From Haloprofundus halobius (lineage in GTDB: Archaea; Halobacteriota; Halobacteria; Halobacteriales; Haloferacaceae), in contig NZ_CP083666.1 of NCBI RefSeq assembly GCF_020097835.1, forward strand, positions 930,001 through 994,000: DNA of 64,000 bases, read 5' to 3'. Every line of letters starts with the position of its first letter. Position 1 is the first letter of the stretch. A program made the position numbers and the translations under genes. Under the pieces are notes generated by a model that had not been told where the DNA came from, did no database searches, and was given only the letters and a program-made list of their open reading frames with translations. Shown here piece after piece: positions 1 through 8,444 of the stretch.

Positions 1-126
1 GACGGCGACGGCTACGACGACGGTCGGGAAGTGGCGGCCGGGACGGACCCGACCGAACCGACGGGGACGGCGGCGTTCTGGGTCGCGCGGGTGTTCGCGT
101 CGTTAAAGTCGCTCGTATCGGTATGA
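1..126 (+). CDS. C-terminal end of a protein with a thrombospondin type 3-like calcium-binding repeat (partial)
   Basis: The window opens inside this gene; only the last 41 codons and a TGA stop are present. The visible start, DGDGYDDGREVAAGTDPTEP, has the Asp-rich spacing of the calcium-binding type 3 repeat found in many secreted or surface haloarchaeal proteins. It is followed by a short, mildly hydrophobic tail (AAFWVARVFASLKSLVSV). From the family I infer an exported protein, but its main domain lies upstream of the window and cannot be identified. Frame and stop are clear; function is not. Confidence 0.55.
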   Translation, partial: DGDGYDDGREVAAGTDPTEPTGTAAFWVARVFASLKSLVSV

Positions 127-228
127 TTCGCGTCGTCGAAATCGCTCGCGTCGGCGTCGATTTAGTTGGTTGTCTCGCGTCCGCGCATACTCGTGAGCGT
201 AGAGGAGAGGTCAGTAGAATGCGGAAAC

Positions 229-558
229 TCAGTCGCCTACGTTGTCCGCACCGGTGCGGAGCGGTCGTACCGCGACCGTTTCGGGAGAGACGATGACTTC
301 ACAGCCGCTGAACGAGAAGATGAACTGTCCTTCCGTTGGCGGTGACCCCGTCGTACTCTCGGTGAACAGGTCGTCGAGGGCGTCGGGGTCGACCACGCCG
401 TACAGTTGGTCGAGTTCCAGGGGGTCGCAGTCGGTCGTCGTCGCAACGGCCCTGACTACTGCTTCGCTGACCGATTCACCGGCGGCGGAGAACGTCTGAT
501 ACGACTCTTCGGTTGCTCCGTTCGAAGAGACTCCGAGATCGTCTGCGTAATCAGTCAT
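229..558 (-). CDS. HalOD1 output-domain protein
   Basis: The protein has 109 residues. It matches the halobacterial output domain HalOD1: a helix with SEAVVRAVA, then CDPLELDQLYGVVDPDALDDLF at about residues 44-65, then two beta strands (GQFIFSFSGCEVIVSPETVAV). HalOD1 proteins are small haloarchaeal proteins, often stand-alone or attached to response regulators; their biochemical role is not established. It begins at an ATG and has no partner gene in tight spacing. A second, divergent HalOD1 protein lies at 25402-25836. Family assignment is confident, role unknown. Confidence 0.85.
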   Translation of the reverse strand: MTDYADDLGVSSNGATEESYQTFSAAGESVSEAVVRAVATTTDCDPLELDQLYGVVDPDALDDLFTESTTGSPPTEGQFIFSFSGCEVIVSPETVAVRPLRTGADNVGD

Positions 559-958
559 GTTATCACGGACCGCCAGATACTCTCATACACGGTAGTCTCG
601 GTGGTAGCCCTAAGCAGTTGTGGTGACCACGTTCGCTGATAGTTCAGGTTTATCAACATTTCTGTATAATCGAAACGCGTCGAGCGGTGGGACACCGGAG
701 TGGAGAACACGAGAGTTGAGAATACTGGAGTGGAGAACACCGGCGCAGCGGAACGCCGAGGTGGAAAACACCGAGGCGAAGAGCGGACCCGCCCGTGGCG
801 TGACCCAGTGGCGTGACCCATCCAACCGGTCCGCGCCGTACCGGTTTGGAAGAGAAAGTTCGGCGAGCGCACGAGCGGAAGAGCGAAAGTCGAAACCGGC
901 AGCGATGTTGTTCCCATAAGCAGAACAGGCTAAAATGTCGACGTTGACCATACTGTGC
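559..958. other. Intergenic region with short tandem repeats, no gene supported
   Basis: No convincing coding frame lies in these 400 bases; all open frames are low-complexity antisense or overlapping frames. The stretch contains two small tandem arrays (698-742 and 795-820). It separates the divergent HalOD1 and copper-protein genes and must hold their promoters, but I cannot pick a clear TATA box for either. Confidence 0.6.
698..742. repeat. 15-bp tandem repeat, three copies
   Basis: Three adjacent 15-base units are visible: GAGTGGAGAACACGA, GAGTTGAGAATACTG and GAGTGGAGAACACCG. A looser fourth copy (GAGGTGGAAAACACCG) follows near 758-773. About 50 bases on, GTGGCGTGACCCA is repeated twice head to tail (795-820). 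Both look like intergenic minisatellites. Confidence 0.8.
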
Positions 959-1306
959 ATGGCGCTTCAACAGATCACACATCTGTCCGACGAACAGCGC
1001 GACTGCCTCGACAACTGCCTCGAAGCCACACAGGCGTGCGAGTGGTGCGCCGACGAGTGCATCGACGAGGGCGAAGGGATGGAGCGGTGTATCCGTCTCT
1101 GCCGGGACGTCGCCGACGTGGCGTCGATGCACGCACGATTCATGGCGCGGAGTTCGTCGTACAGCGACGACCTCGCCGCCGTCTGTGCCGACGCCTGCGA
1201 GGAGTGCGCCGACGAGTGCGCCCAACACGACCACGAACACTGCCAGGTGTGCGCCGACGTGCTCCGCGACTGTGCGGAGTCCTGTCGGAACATGGCCTCG
1301 GCGTAG
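959..1306 (+). CDS. Cys-rich four-helix bundle copper-binding protein (DUF326/Csp-like)
   Basis: The protein has 115 residues including about 15 cysteines, spaced along predicted helices as CxxxC, CxxC and CxxxxxC pairs (for example ACEWCADEC, CADACEECADEC, CQVCADVLRDCAESC). This is the pattern of the DUF326 family, which includes the Csp copper-storage four-helix bundles where inward-facing Cys residues bind many Cu(I) ions. I chose the ATG at 959 (MALQQITHLSDE), because homologues start near this helix; an in-frame ATG at 935 would add eight residues. There is no Tat or Sec signal, so a cytosolic form is inferred. Copper storage is a family-based inference. Confidence 0.85.
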   Translation: MALQQITHLSDEQRDCLDNCLEATQACEWCADECIDEGEGMERCIRLCRDVADVASMHARFMARSSSYSDDLAAVCADACEECADECAQHDHEHCQVCADVLRDCAESCRNMASA

Positions 1307-1458
1307 AACCGGCGCGCAAGACGACGTGTCGACTGCGGTCGACACCGAAATCGAGGCGGTCGAACCACACTATTTTTCGTTCTGAATCGGGAGACGGAAC
1401 GCCGACGTGTCCGCGAGTAGACGCGTTCTCGGCCGTAATCCATCCCCAGTCGGAGAGA

Positions 1459-2961
1459 ATGGGCACAACGGATAAATCACCACTCCCCGATGACCTATCC
1501 ATGGCCGGACGGATTAGTCTCCGAGTTGTCTTTGTCGCCCTCATCACACTCTCCGTACTCGCGGTCGGATTCGGATACGCGTCGTCGGCGACCGAGTCCA
1601 CGTTCGAGAGCAACCTCGACGGTGACAGCGTCGTCGACCCGAGCGCCCAAATCGCACCAGAGTCCGACGGCATCACCGTCGTCGCCACCGACTCGAACTC
1701 CTGGCGCGGCGAGAGCGCCGACGGACCGCGGGCGCGCGCCGAACTGGTCGCGTTCAACCCGAACGGGTCGACGCTGTACTACAACGACACCCACACGCGG
1801 TACTGGGACGTCGACCCCGTCGAAGGGACCGACGCGACGGTCGAGTATCTGTACGCCGACCACCTCGAACCGGACGAGTGTCCCGACGAGTGGGACGCCT
1901 CCGAACTCGGCGTCGACCAGGAGACGCTGGACACGTACGTCGAGGCGCACAGCGGCGTCAACGCCTGTACGGAGAACGGCATCGAGCGCGTGAACCTGAC
2001 GACCGGCGAGACCGAGACGGTCTACTCCGCCGAGACGCCCGGCAAACACTCCTCGCGCTGGCACGACGGCGACCGCATCAACGAGACGCACTACGCCGTC
2101 GCCGACATCCTCTTCGACCGGATGTTCGTCGTGAACACCGAGACCGAGGAGATCACGTGGACGTGGAACGCCAGCGACGAGTACGACACCGAGGAGGACG
2201 GCGGGCCGTACGCCGAGGACTGGACGCACATGAACGACGTCGAGGTGTTGGAGGATGGCCGGTTCATGCTGAGTCCGCGTAACCTCGACCGCGTCATCTT
2301 CGTCGAACCCGGTGAGGGCGTCCAGGAGGACTGGACGCTCGGCGAGGAGGACAACTACGACACCCTCAACGAACAGCACAACCCCGACTACATCCCCGAA
2401 GAGGAGGGCGGACCGGCGGTCATCATCGGCGACTCCGAGAACAACCGCGTCATCGAGTACCAGCGCGAGGACGGCGAGTGGGAGCAGTCGTGGACGTGGC
2501 GCGACGCGCGGATGCAGTGGCCGCGCGACGCCGACCGCCTGCCGAACGGCAACACGCTCATCTCCGACTCCAACGGCAACCGCGTCTTCGAGGTAAACCA
2601 GCAGGGTAAGATCGTCTGGAGCGTCAACATCGCGTTCCCCTACGAGTCCGAACGCCTCGGCACGGGCGACGAGTCCGCCGGCGGTCCGAGCGCGCAGTCC
2701 GCCGACATCGGCTCCCGCGACCCCTCGATAGACGAGCAGTTCTGGATCGGTCTCAAGAACGAGATTCCCGGGAAGTATCTCAACGGCCTAATGTACATCA
2801 CGCCGCCGTGGATGGGGATTCCCGAACTGTTCGCCATTCTCGTTGGCGCCGTCGGACTCGTCGGACTCGTCGGCGTCGAAGTCGCCGGGTTCGTCTCGCG
2901 ACGCCGCAGCGGGTCGACGACCGACGGAAGCAGCACGACGACGACGCGGGACAACGACTGA
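1459..2961 (+). CDS. Arylsulfotransferase (ASST)-like beta-propeller membrane protein
   Basis: The protein has 500 residues. A membrane segment near residues 18-35 (LRVVFVALITLSVLAVGFGY) anchors it at the N-terminus and a second hydrophobic stretch near residues 455-478 anchors the C-terminus, leaving a large acidic external domain. Repeated blade-like motifs such as WDVDP, ITWTWNASDEYD, WTHMNDVEVLEDGRF, VIEYQREDGEWEQSW and NTLISDSNGNRVFEV are typical of the ASST/NHL-like beta-propeller family. ASST enzymes move sulfate between phenols; whether this haloarchaeal version is catalytic cannot be told from the sequence. The start may be at 1459 or at the in-frame ATG at 1501, directly before the hydrophobic segment. 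The gene is monocistronic. Confidence 0.8.
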   Translation: MGTTDKSPLPDDLSMAGRISLRVVFVALITLSVLAVGFGYASSATESTFESNLDGDSVVDPSAQIAPESDGITVVATDSNSWRGESADGPRARAELVAFNPNGSTLYYNDTHTRYWDVDPVEGTDATVEYLYADHLEPDECPDEWDASELGVDQETLDTYVEAHSGVNACTENGIERVNLTTGETETVYSAETPGKHSSRWHDGDRINETHYAVADILFDRMFVVNTETEEITWTWNASDEYDTEEDGGPYAEDWTHMNDVEVLEDGRFMLSPRNLDRVIFVEPGEGVQEDWTLGEEDNYDTLNEQHNPDYIPEEEGGPAVIIGDSENNRVIEYQREDGEWEQSWTWRDARMQWPRDADRLPNGNTLISDSNGNRVFEVNQQGKIVWSVNIAFPYESERLGTGDESAGGPSAQSADIGSRDPSIDEQFWIGLKNEIPGKYLNGLMYITPPWMGIPELFAILVGAVGLVGLVGVEVAGFVSRRRSGSTTDGSSTTTTRDND

Positions 2962-3002
2962 CGGAAGCAGCACGACGGCGACTGACGGTCAGGCGAGCGT
3001 CG

Positions 3003-4046
3003 TCACCGGATGAACCGCTTGTAGAACTTCGCGGCCACTTTCAGTCCCGCGTTTCGCCGCCCGAGGCTGTGGTACTGAACCACCTCGGGGGCGAACTTCG
3101 CCTTGTAGTCGCAGAGCCGGGGGTTGTTCGCGCCGACGAGGTTGTACGTCGTCTCCCCGCGCTCCATCGCGTCCCGCATGATGTGCCAGTCGAGCAGGTC
3201 GTTCACCGGCAGGTCGTGGTCGGTCTTCGCGCCGCCCTGCCAACGGTGGACCGTGTCGCCGTGCGCGAGCGTCACCATCCCGCTGACGAACTCGCCGTCG
3301 GCGCGGAACACGTACGGGCGGACGCAGCCGTCGGGCAGTCGACGGTGGAGATCGGTGACAAACGCCGGTGTGACGGCGTAGGACTCGCCCTGTTCTTCGT
3401 GGCGGCGACGAACCTGCTCGACGATGCGCTCGATGGCGTCGACGCCCTCGACGTCGACGGTGTAGTCGGCGTCGGTGCGGACGTTCCGGCGGGCGTCGCT
3501 GCTGAACGAGTCGAGCAGCGCGTCCGGTCCCGGCGTGAGGTCGACGTGGTAGGTGTACCGCGGCGTCACGTCGAAACCGTTCCACTCGAACGGACGTGGG
3601 TCGTCGTAGCCGCAGGCCGTCCGGAAGTGGATGTAACTCGGGTCGAGCGTCTCGTCGACCCACCCCAACGCCGCCTCGACGAGTCGACGGTGACGTTTCT
3701 CGGCACGTCGCTGTTTGAGCGATTCGAAGTTGAGAAGCGCCGGCCCGAGATACGACACCCAGAGGTCCGGCGGCGGCGAGAAGACGCCGCGGATTCCCGC
3801 CTTCGAGAGCGAGAACACCGGAAACAGGCAGACCGGTTCCTGACCCTTGTAGCCGACGAGCGGGAAGAGTTCCGCGCCGGCGTGGGCGGCTTGTACCTCC
3901 AGCGCTTCGAGGCGGTGGTAGACGGTTCCGTGCGGGGACCGGGAGGCGAGGTCGTTCCAGCGTTCGAGGTCGTCGTCGGTGGCGAGACCGACGCGGACGC
4001 CGCGTTTTTCTATCGGGTCAGTAGGTGGAGTGGTCGATTGTGCCAT
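3003..4046 (-). CDS. FemAB/GNAT-like acyltransferase
   Basis: The protein has 347 residues with the two-lobed GNAT fold of the FemAB / Acetyltransf_6 group: the first lobe carries TVYHRLEALEVQAAHAGAEL, and the second FVSGMVTLAHGDTVHRWQGG followed by LLDWHIMRDAMERG and YNLVGANNPRLCDYKAKFAP, the usual C-terminal signature. Relatives add amino-acyl or acyl groups to cell-envelope glycans. It lies 3 bp downstream of the phosphodiesterase gene on the same strand, so the two are probably co-transcribed. In archaea such pairs are often found with surface-glycan genes; a role in envelope modification is inferred. The acceptor is unknown. Confidence 0.8.
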   Translation of the reverse strand: MAQSTTPPTDPIEKRGVRVGLATDDDLERWNDLASRSPHGTVYHRLEALEVQAAHAGAELFPLVGYKGQEPVCLFPVFSLSKAGIRGVFSPPPDLWVSYLGPALLNFESLKQRRAEKRHRRLVEAALGWVDETLDPSYIHFRTACGYDDPRPFEWNGFDVTPRYTYHVDLTPGPDALLDSFSSDARRNVRTDADYTVDVEGVDAIERIVEQVRRRHEEQGESYAVTPAFVTDLHRRLPDGCVRPYVFRADGEFVSGMVTLAHGDTVHRWQGGAKTDHDLPVNDLLDWHIMRDAMERGETTYNLVGANNPRLCDYKAKFAPEVVQYHSLGRRNAGLKVAAKFYKRFIR

Positions 4047-4049
4047 CGT

Positions 4050-5702
4050 TTATCGTTCGAGATAGCCGAGTTCGCTGAGTCGTGCTTCGACGGTCCCGTC
4101 GGCCGTCGCCCGTTTCGTCTCCGCCTCGTACGTCGGGTACGCCCGGGGCCCGACGGCCTTCACGGGAGCCAGCGGAGCGCCGTCCATTCGTTCGTCGTAC
4201 GGGACGCCCAGCGTCGAGAGCACCGTGGGAGCGATGTCGAACACCGACGCGCCGACCAGCGGGGCAGTCGCGTCGACAGCGTCGCCCGCGAGAGCGACGA
4301 CGCCCTCGAACTTGTGGTTCCACGATTCCTGTGGGTCGGGATCGAACTCCTCACCGCGGAGTCTCGCGGTGATGAAGTGGTCGTAGTTCGTCGGCACGAC
4401 GACGACGTCCGGGGCCTCGTCGACGTACGGCCCCTCGAAGAACGCCTCCCGCCGGGCGACGCGCTCGAACACGGGCTCACCGTCGTCGGTCGTCGCCGAT
4501 CGGAGACAGCCGAGGAGCGCAGTGCGGACCGCCTCGTACTCGCTCACGGGGACGACGCCGTCCGGTTCGCGACCGGCGAGATTGACGCGCACGCCGAGTT
4601 CGATGCGCGAACGCATGTACGCCGTCGACGCCGGGAAGTCGACCTGCTCGCTCGCAGCCTGAACCATCGACGACGGAACGCGTCGGAGGACGAACGACGC
4701 CAGACCCAGCCGCGAGAGGACGCGACCGAGTCGTTGGCTCGTCAGACCGACGTCCGCCAGCGCAGAAAGGAGCGCCGTCGCGTGGTTGCGGATGCGGCCG
4801 TCGACGTCGCCGTCCCCGTCGACGGGTTCGTTTCGGCGGAGTCGTTCGGTCGCGAGACGGTTCCACGACGGCATTCCGTCGCCGCCGCGGCGGGTTTCGA
4901 GGAGGCCGTAGTTCGCCAACCGTTCGTTCACGCGCACCTCGCCGCCGTGGTACTCGCCGATGCCGTGGTCGCTCACGACGACGACGGTATCGGGGTCACA
5001 GGCGTCGAGTATCTCGGCGAGTTGGCGGTCGACCGCCTCGTAGACGGCTCGAACCGCCCGTTCGTCGCCGGGACACTCGTGGAACACGGTGTCGGTCTGC
5101 TGGAACTGGACGAAGCCGAAATCGGGACCGAACCGCCCTGCGAGGTAGCGAAACGCCTCGCCGCGCATGCGTACCAACTCGCGGTACGTCTCGATTCGCG
5201 ACTGCAACGAGTCGTCGCCGTCGGCGGGGGCGTACACTCGGTACGCGCCGATTTCATCGCGGAGTTCCTCCAGCAGCCCCGCCGGGTGACAGTCTGGCTC
5301 CTCGGGGCCGACGTAGCCGGGGACGACCGCGCCGTCGATCTCCGGCGGCGGATGCGTGACCGGCGCGTTGACGACGACGCTCGTCAGGCCGCACTCGTCG
5401 AGATACTCCCACAGCGTCCGCGACTTCACGTCAGACGCGTTGACGACGTCCCAGTCGTACCCCTCGAACGTGAGAAAGCCGAACACGCCGTGCTTTCCCG
5501 GGTTGACACCGGTGTACACCGACGGCCACGCGCTCGGCGTCCACGGCGGGACCTGCGAGTCCAGCGGTCCGGCGGTTCCCTCCCGAAACACCGAGCGGAG
5601 CGCCGGGAGCGCGCCGTCGGCGAAGAGCGGGTCGAGCACGGGGAGACAGGCGGCGTCGAGGCCGACGAGGAGCGTTCGTACCGTCTCTGATTTACGTACC
5701 AT
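4050..5702 (-). CDS. Alkaline phosphatase superfamily phosphodiesterase / nucleotide pyrophosphatase-like protein
   Basis: The protein has 550 residues. It starts with the metal-binding strand TLLVGLDAACLPVLDPL, has the nucleophile region PPWTPSAWPSVYTGVNPGKHGVFGF (about residues 52-76, with Ser or Thr as candidate nucleophile), and later VVVVSDHGIGEYHG and NHKFEGVVAL, which carry the second set of Asp/His metal ligands. This is the type I phosphodiesterase branch of the alkaline phosphatase superfamily, acting on phosphodiesters or sulfates through two metals. No signal peptide is visible. It is the first gene of a pair with the FemAB-like gene, 3 bp apart. Substrate unknown; surface glycan or phospho-glycan metabolism is inferred. 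Confidence 0.85.
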   Translation of the reverse strand: MVRKSETVRTLLVGLDAACLPVLDPLFADGALPALRSVFREGTAGPLDSQVPPWTPSAWPSVYTGVNPGKHGVFGFLTFEGYDWDVVNASDVKSRTLWEYLDECGLTSVVVNAPVTHPPPEIDGAVVPGYVGPEEPDCHPAGLLEELRDEIGAYRVYAPADGDDSLQSRIETYRELVRMRGEAFRYLAGRFGPDFGFVQFQQTDTVFHECPGDERAVRAVYEAVDRQLAEILDACDPDTVVVVSDHGIGEYHGGEVRVNERLANYGLLETRRGGDGMPSWNRLATERLRRNEPVDGDGDVDGRIRNHATALLSALADVGLTSQRLGRVLSRLGLASFVLRRVPSSMVQAASEQVDFPASTAYMRSRIELGVRVNLAGREPDGVVPVSEYEAVRTALLGCLRSATTDDGEPVFERVARREAFFEGPYVDEAPDVVVVPTNYDHFITARLRGEEFDPDPQESWNHKFEGVVALAGDAVDATAPLVGASVFDIAPTVLSTLGVPYDERMDGAPLAPVKAVGPRAYPTYEAETKRATADGTVEARLSELGYLER

Positions 5703-6102
5703 CCTCGGTACTCTGGAGGCGAAATACTCCCTTTGTTATGAAGCAACTTGAATATTGTTCTCGCTTGAAATTTTGCGTTCAACGGGGAAAATCGATATTT
5801 CTCGTCCCAGTCTCGCGTAGTGTATTCGGGAGGATACTGTTAGATATCGGATACCTTCTACACCGCCGATCGATTCGGCCAACGCGAACGGACGCGCCGA
5901 GGCGGCAGAGTCTGAGACGGCAGCCGTCGACGGTCAGTCTCCACGAGCGGTCGTCTGCCCACCGGTGTAATCGTACGTTTAGCCGGTCGTCACCGGCTAA
6001 CGCCCGATTAGACTGACGACCGTCTCGGCGGGAGATCGGCGACCGCCGCGACTGCTTCGGTCGTGAGCGTTCCGATTCGCGCCGTCGTCACCGACCGGTG
6101 AC
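5703..6102. other. Intergenic region, AT-rich promoter side
   Basis: Four hundred bases without a supported gene. The left part (about 5735-5860) is much richer in A and T than its surroundings and lies directly upstream of the phosphodiesterase gene, so it is the likely promoter region. The right part holds a hairpin at 5979-6000. The only open frame here (5738-6016, plus strand) has no haloarchaeal composition and was left out. Confidence 0.6.
5979..6000 (-). terminator. Perfect 9-bp hairpin, candidate terminator of the CARF-like gene
   Basis: TTAGCCGGT (5979-5987), a 4-base loop and ACCGGCTAA (5992-6000) form a perfect inverted repeat about 100 bases beyond the stop of the minus-strand gene at 6103. 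There is no following T run, so it may be a processing or terminator-like structure. Confidence 0.4.
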
Positions 6103-6867
6103 TCAGTCGTACGTGAGTTTGTGCTCGAACGCTCGATAGACGCTCTCGCCGGTTTCAGTAAGCGAAACAAGCGTTCTACGGCCCGCACGCCGGCAGTCGA
6201 GATACCCCTTCGACTCCAGCGGGTCGACGACGTGCGCGTCGAGGCGTCGGTACTTCGACTGTCGGTTCTCCGTCGGTGTGTCGGTCATAAACGCCAGTTC
6301 CTCGCGTTCGGCGAACTCTATGAGGTCGCGCTTGTGGACCGTGTAGCCGCGATCGGTTCGGTCGCGGACGTAGCCCATGACGGCTATCTGTTCGCGCGTC
6401 GGCGACTCGATGGGGTAGTTGGGGAGTTCGCCGATGTCGACGACGCCGCGGGTCAGCGGCGCTTCGCGGATGTCGTGACCGTACGCCTCGGGTTCGACGC
6501 TGAAGGCGGCGGCGTGGGTCGTCATGCAGGCGATGGCCGCGCCGACGGCGGCGACGTTGGTCCCACTGGAGATGTTGACGAGCACCTCGTCGTCGGCGTG
6601 TTTCGCCGCGATGGTCGTCGTCACCCCCATCACGTCGTAGACGTCGTGCAGGCGCAGTTTTCGCTCTTCGATTTCGATGCCCGCATCCACGAGGTCGTCG
6701 CGGAGGGTCTCGTGGTAGGTCACCGTCGAGTCGGCGGCCGCGTCGACGAGGAGGTAGAGGCGGTCGGCGTCGAGTTCGGTCGCGGGGACGAACACGCGGT
6801 CGCGTTCGTAGCCGAGGGGTGCGATCTGCACCCGACGCACCGACCGCATGTCGCGGATACCGTCCAT
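6103..6867 (-). CDS. HFX_2341/DUF6293-family regulator: CARF-like Rossmann domain plus winged helix
   Basis: The protein has 254 residues. The N-terminal part alternates beta strands and helices: RRVQIAPLGYERDRVF, then DRLYLLVDAA, then VLVNISSGTNVAAVGAA at about residues 95-111. A Asn-Ile-Ser-Ser-Gly-Thr turn before a hydrophobic helix is the nucleotide-binding layout of CARF-type domains. The C-terminal part (about 165-250) reads as a winged helix (YTVHKRDLIEFAEREEL, KYRRLDAHVVDPLESKGYLDC, RTLVSLTETGESVYRAF). The architecture resembles Csa3 regulators that sense cyclic oligonucleotides, but no CRISPR genes are near. I recognise it as the haloarchaeal HFX_2341 family (DUF6293). DNA binding is inferred; ligand and targets unknown. 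Confidence 0.8.
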   Translation of the reverse strand: MDGIRDMRSVRRVQIAPLGYERDRVFVPATELDADRLYLLVDAAADSTVTYHETLRDDLVDAGIEIEERKLRLHDVYDVMGVTTTIAAKHADDEVLVNISSGTNVAAVGAAIACMTTHAAAFSVEPEAYGHDIREAPLTRGVVDIGELPNYPIESPTREQIAVMGYVRDRTDRGYTVHKRDLIEFAEREELAFMTDTPTENRQSKYRRLDAHVVDPLESKGYLDCRRAGRRTLVSLTETGESVYRAFEHKLTYD

Positions 6868-7484
6868 GTGCGGAGTGTCGGAAACGAGGTAATCAATCTT
6901 CGGAAGCGGCGGCGAAAACTGCGCGACGGGGGTCGGCAGGGGCGATGGAGATGTCGGCGTACAAAAACCGGGCGCCAGCGGGGGACTGTACCCGGGTGGA
7001 GGGGCGAACGTCAGCGGGACCTACGCGTCGGACTCGGACGCGCGAACCCCCGGAGAGGGGCGGACCGGCGACGTCGCCGCCGCGGTCCGGCACGTGTCCG
7101 AAGCGCTGCGACGAGCAGCGTGGAGGGGCGTCGGCGGGGACGGGCACGGCGGCCGACGCCGACCGCATCAGAGGCGGGTGCGGCGGCGCCGACCGTCGGA
7201 CCGTGCCTGTCGGACACGTGCATATTCACCATCCCGCGAGAGTATATTCAATATTGACACGAGACAGTCGTGACAATTGTGTCAGTCGCGCTAATCGCGT
7301 CCGTCGTGTTCGTCGGATCCGATTCGTTCGTCGTACTCGCCGTATCCGCCGCCTCCGTCGCGTCGTTCGTCTCGTTCGACCCGCCATCGCGACGCGCAGT
7401 TCGTCGGTCGGCGTCGAGAGACGAGAACGAAGACGGGGACGGACGAAAGCGAGAACGGAGTCGACTACAGGACGGCCACGAGTT
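6868..7484. other. Intergenic region of 617 bases, no gene supported
   Basis: I find no frame with convincing protein character. Open frames on both strands here are Arg- or Ser-rich and lack a plausible start or conserved motif. The stretch 7240-7400 shows repeated CGTCG/TCGTC trinucleotide steps and an AT-rich patch at 7222-7258 (GAGTATATTCAATATTGACA). It may carry the promoter of the minus-strand gene at 6103 or an uncharacterised small transcript. Confidence 0.5.
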
Positions 7485-8000
7485 CTACGAGCGGTTCAGT
7501 CGCCAGAGTCGAGCGTTCAGTAGTGTCGCGAAACTCACCCACAGGAAGCACGGGACGAGTAGCAGCGCCGCGCGCTTGTTCACCCGAGCGAACGCGACGA
7601 GCGTCGTCAGAAGCGACAGCCAGAGACCCGCGACGACGACCAGTCCGCCGAAAATCGACCGGCGGCCGAAGAAGACCAGGGTCCAGGAGGCGTTGAGCAG
7701 TAGCTGAGCGACGAACGCCCACAGCGCCTGCCGTCCGCGAACTGACCGGGCGTTGTCGCGGAACACCAGATAGAGCGCGACGCCCATCGTGACGTACAAA
7801 AACGTCCAGATCGGTGCGAACGCCCACCCCGGGGGCGTCGACTGCGGGCGCTCCAGTTCGGCGTACCAACTCGTGATCTCCTTTCGAGTCAACACGCCGG
7901 GGACGATACCGGCGAGTTCGCAGAGCGCGACGCACGCCGCCACACCGTCTCGATCCTCCGCGGAGAGGTCGAGCGCGGACGCCACCGTATCGAAAACCAT
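7485..8000 (-). CDS. tspO: TspO/MBR-family tryptophan-rich membrane protein
   Basis: The protein has 171 residues with about five membrane segments. The family signature is clear: WYAELERPQSTPPGWAFAPI followed by W and FLYVTMGVALYLV near residues 45-80, then ALWAFVAQLLLNASWTLVFFG, FGGLVVVAGLWLSLLTTLVAFARV and AALLLVPCFLWVSFATLLNARLW. TspO proteins bind tetrapyrroles and related ligands in membranes and are linked to oxygen, light or stress responses in archaea and bacteria. I start at the ATG at 8000, since the longer frame to 8027 would need TTG. It lies downstream of the DUF7521 gene on the same strand with a gap of about 160 bp. Confidence 0.9.
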   Translation of the reverse strand: MVFDTVASALDLSAEDRDGVAACVALCELAGIVPGVLTRKEITSWYAELERPQSTPPGWAFAPIWTFLYVTMGVALYLVFRDNARSVRGRQALWAFVAQLLLNASWTLVFFGRRSIFGGLVVVAGLWLSLLTTLVAFARVNKRAALLLVPCFLWVSFATLLNARLWRLNRS

Positions 8001-8159
8001 GGACGCCGGTACACTCTCGAAGAACAAACTGATTCCGTCGACTGTCGCCGCGTGATACCGACGGGACAGCCGTCGAACATCATCGACCGTCGAACGTCAT
8101 CGGCTGACGTCGTCGATGTCGGCGGCGGCGTCGGTGGCGAGACGCATCCGTCGCATCCC

Positions 8160-8444
8160 TCAGTCGACGTACAGCGAGTAGACGATGACCGCGAAGCCGA
8201 CAGCGGTGAGACCGCTCTCGACGACGAGTGCGTACATCTGTCCGGTCGCGAGCACTTGGTCGGCGACACCCGCGAGCAACGACCCGAGGGTGACGATGCC
8301 GAACCCGATAGCGAGCAGTCGGAGCGCCACCGCCCCGGTCCGTCGGTACGCTTTGTACGCGAAGTAGGTGATGAGCCCACCCAACACGAGTGTAAGCGTC
8401 TTGAGCGCGACGACGAGCGGACCCAGCGTGGTCGGGTCGGTCAC
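8160..8444 (-). CDS. DUF7521-type small membrane protein
   Basis: The protein has 94 residues with three hydrophobic helices (LVVALKTLTLVLGGLITYFA, LLAIGFGIVTLGSLLAGVA, LTAVGFAVIVYSLYV) and the motif YKAYRRTGAVALRLLAIGFG. This matches a haloarchaeal small membrane family (DUF7521) usually encoded right after a winged-helix regulator, as here. It starts with GTG that overlaps the expected stop of that regulator (GTGA at 8441-8444), which suggests translational coupling. Function unknown; a membrane partner or target of the regulator is inferred from gene order only. Confidence 0.8.
   Translation of the reverse strand: MTDPTTLGPLVVALKTLTLVLGGLITYFAYKAYRRTGAVALRLLAIGFGIVTLGSLLAGVADQVLATGQMYALVVESGLTAVGFAVIVYSLYVD

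Noticed and set aside
955-1458. N-terminal extension of the arylsulfotransferase-like frame back to 955
   Set aside because: This part overlaps the Cys-rich gene in another frame and is Arg-rich; the membrane segment fits a start at 1459 or 1501.
2808-5690. 960-codon plus-strand open frame opposite the FemAB and phosphodiesterase genes
   Set aside because: It is antisense to two proteins with clear family motifs, is Arg/Val-rich, and arises from GC-rich codon bias.
7270-7707. Plus-strand frame starting MTIVSVALIASVVFVGSDSF
   Set aside because: The hydrophobic start comes from a GTC/GTCGT-rich tract and the rest is antisense to TspO.
8080-8440. C-terminal extension of the wHTH protein through the DUF7521 gene
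   Set aside because: The extension is Arg-rich nonsense; the membrane protein in the other frame is the better gene.
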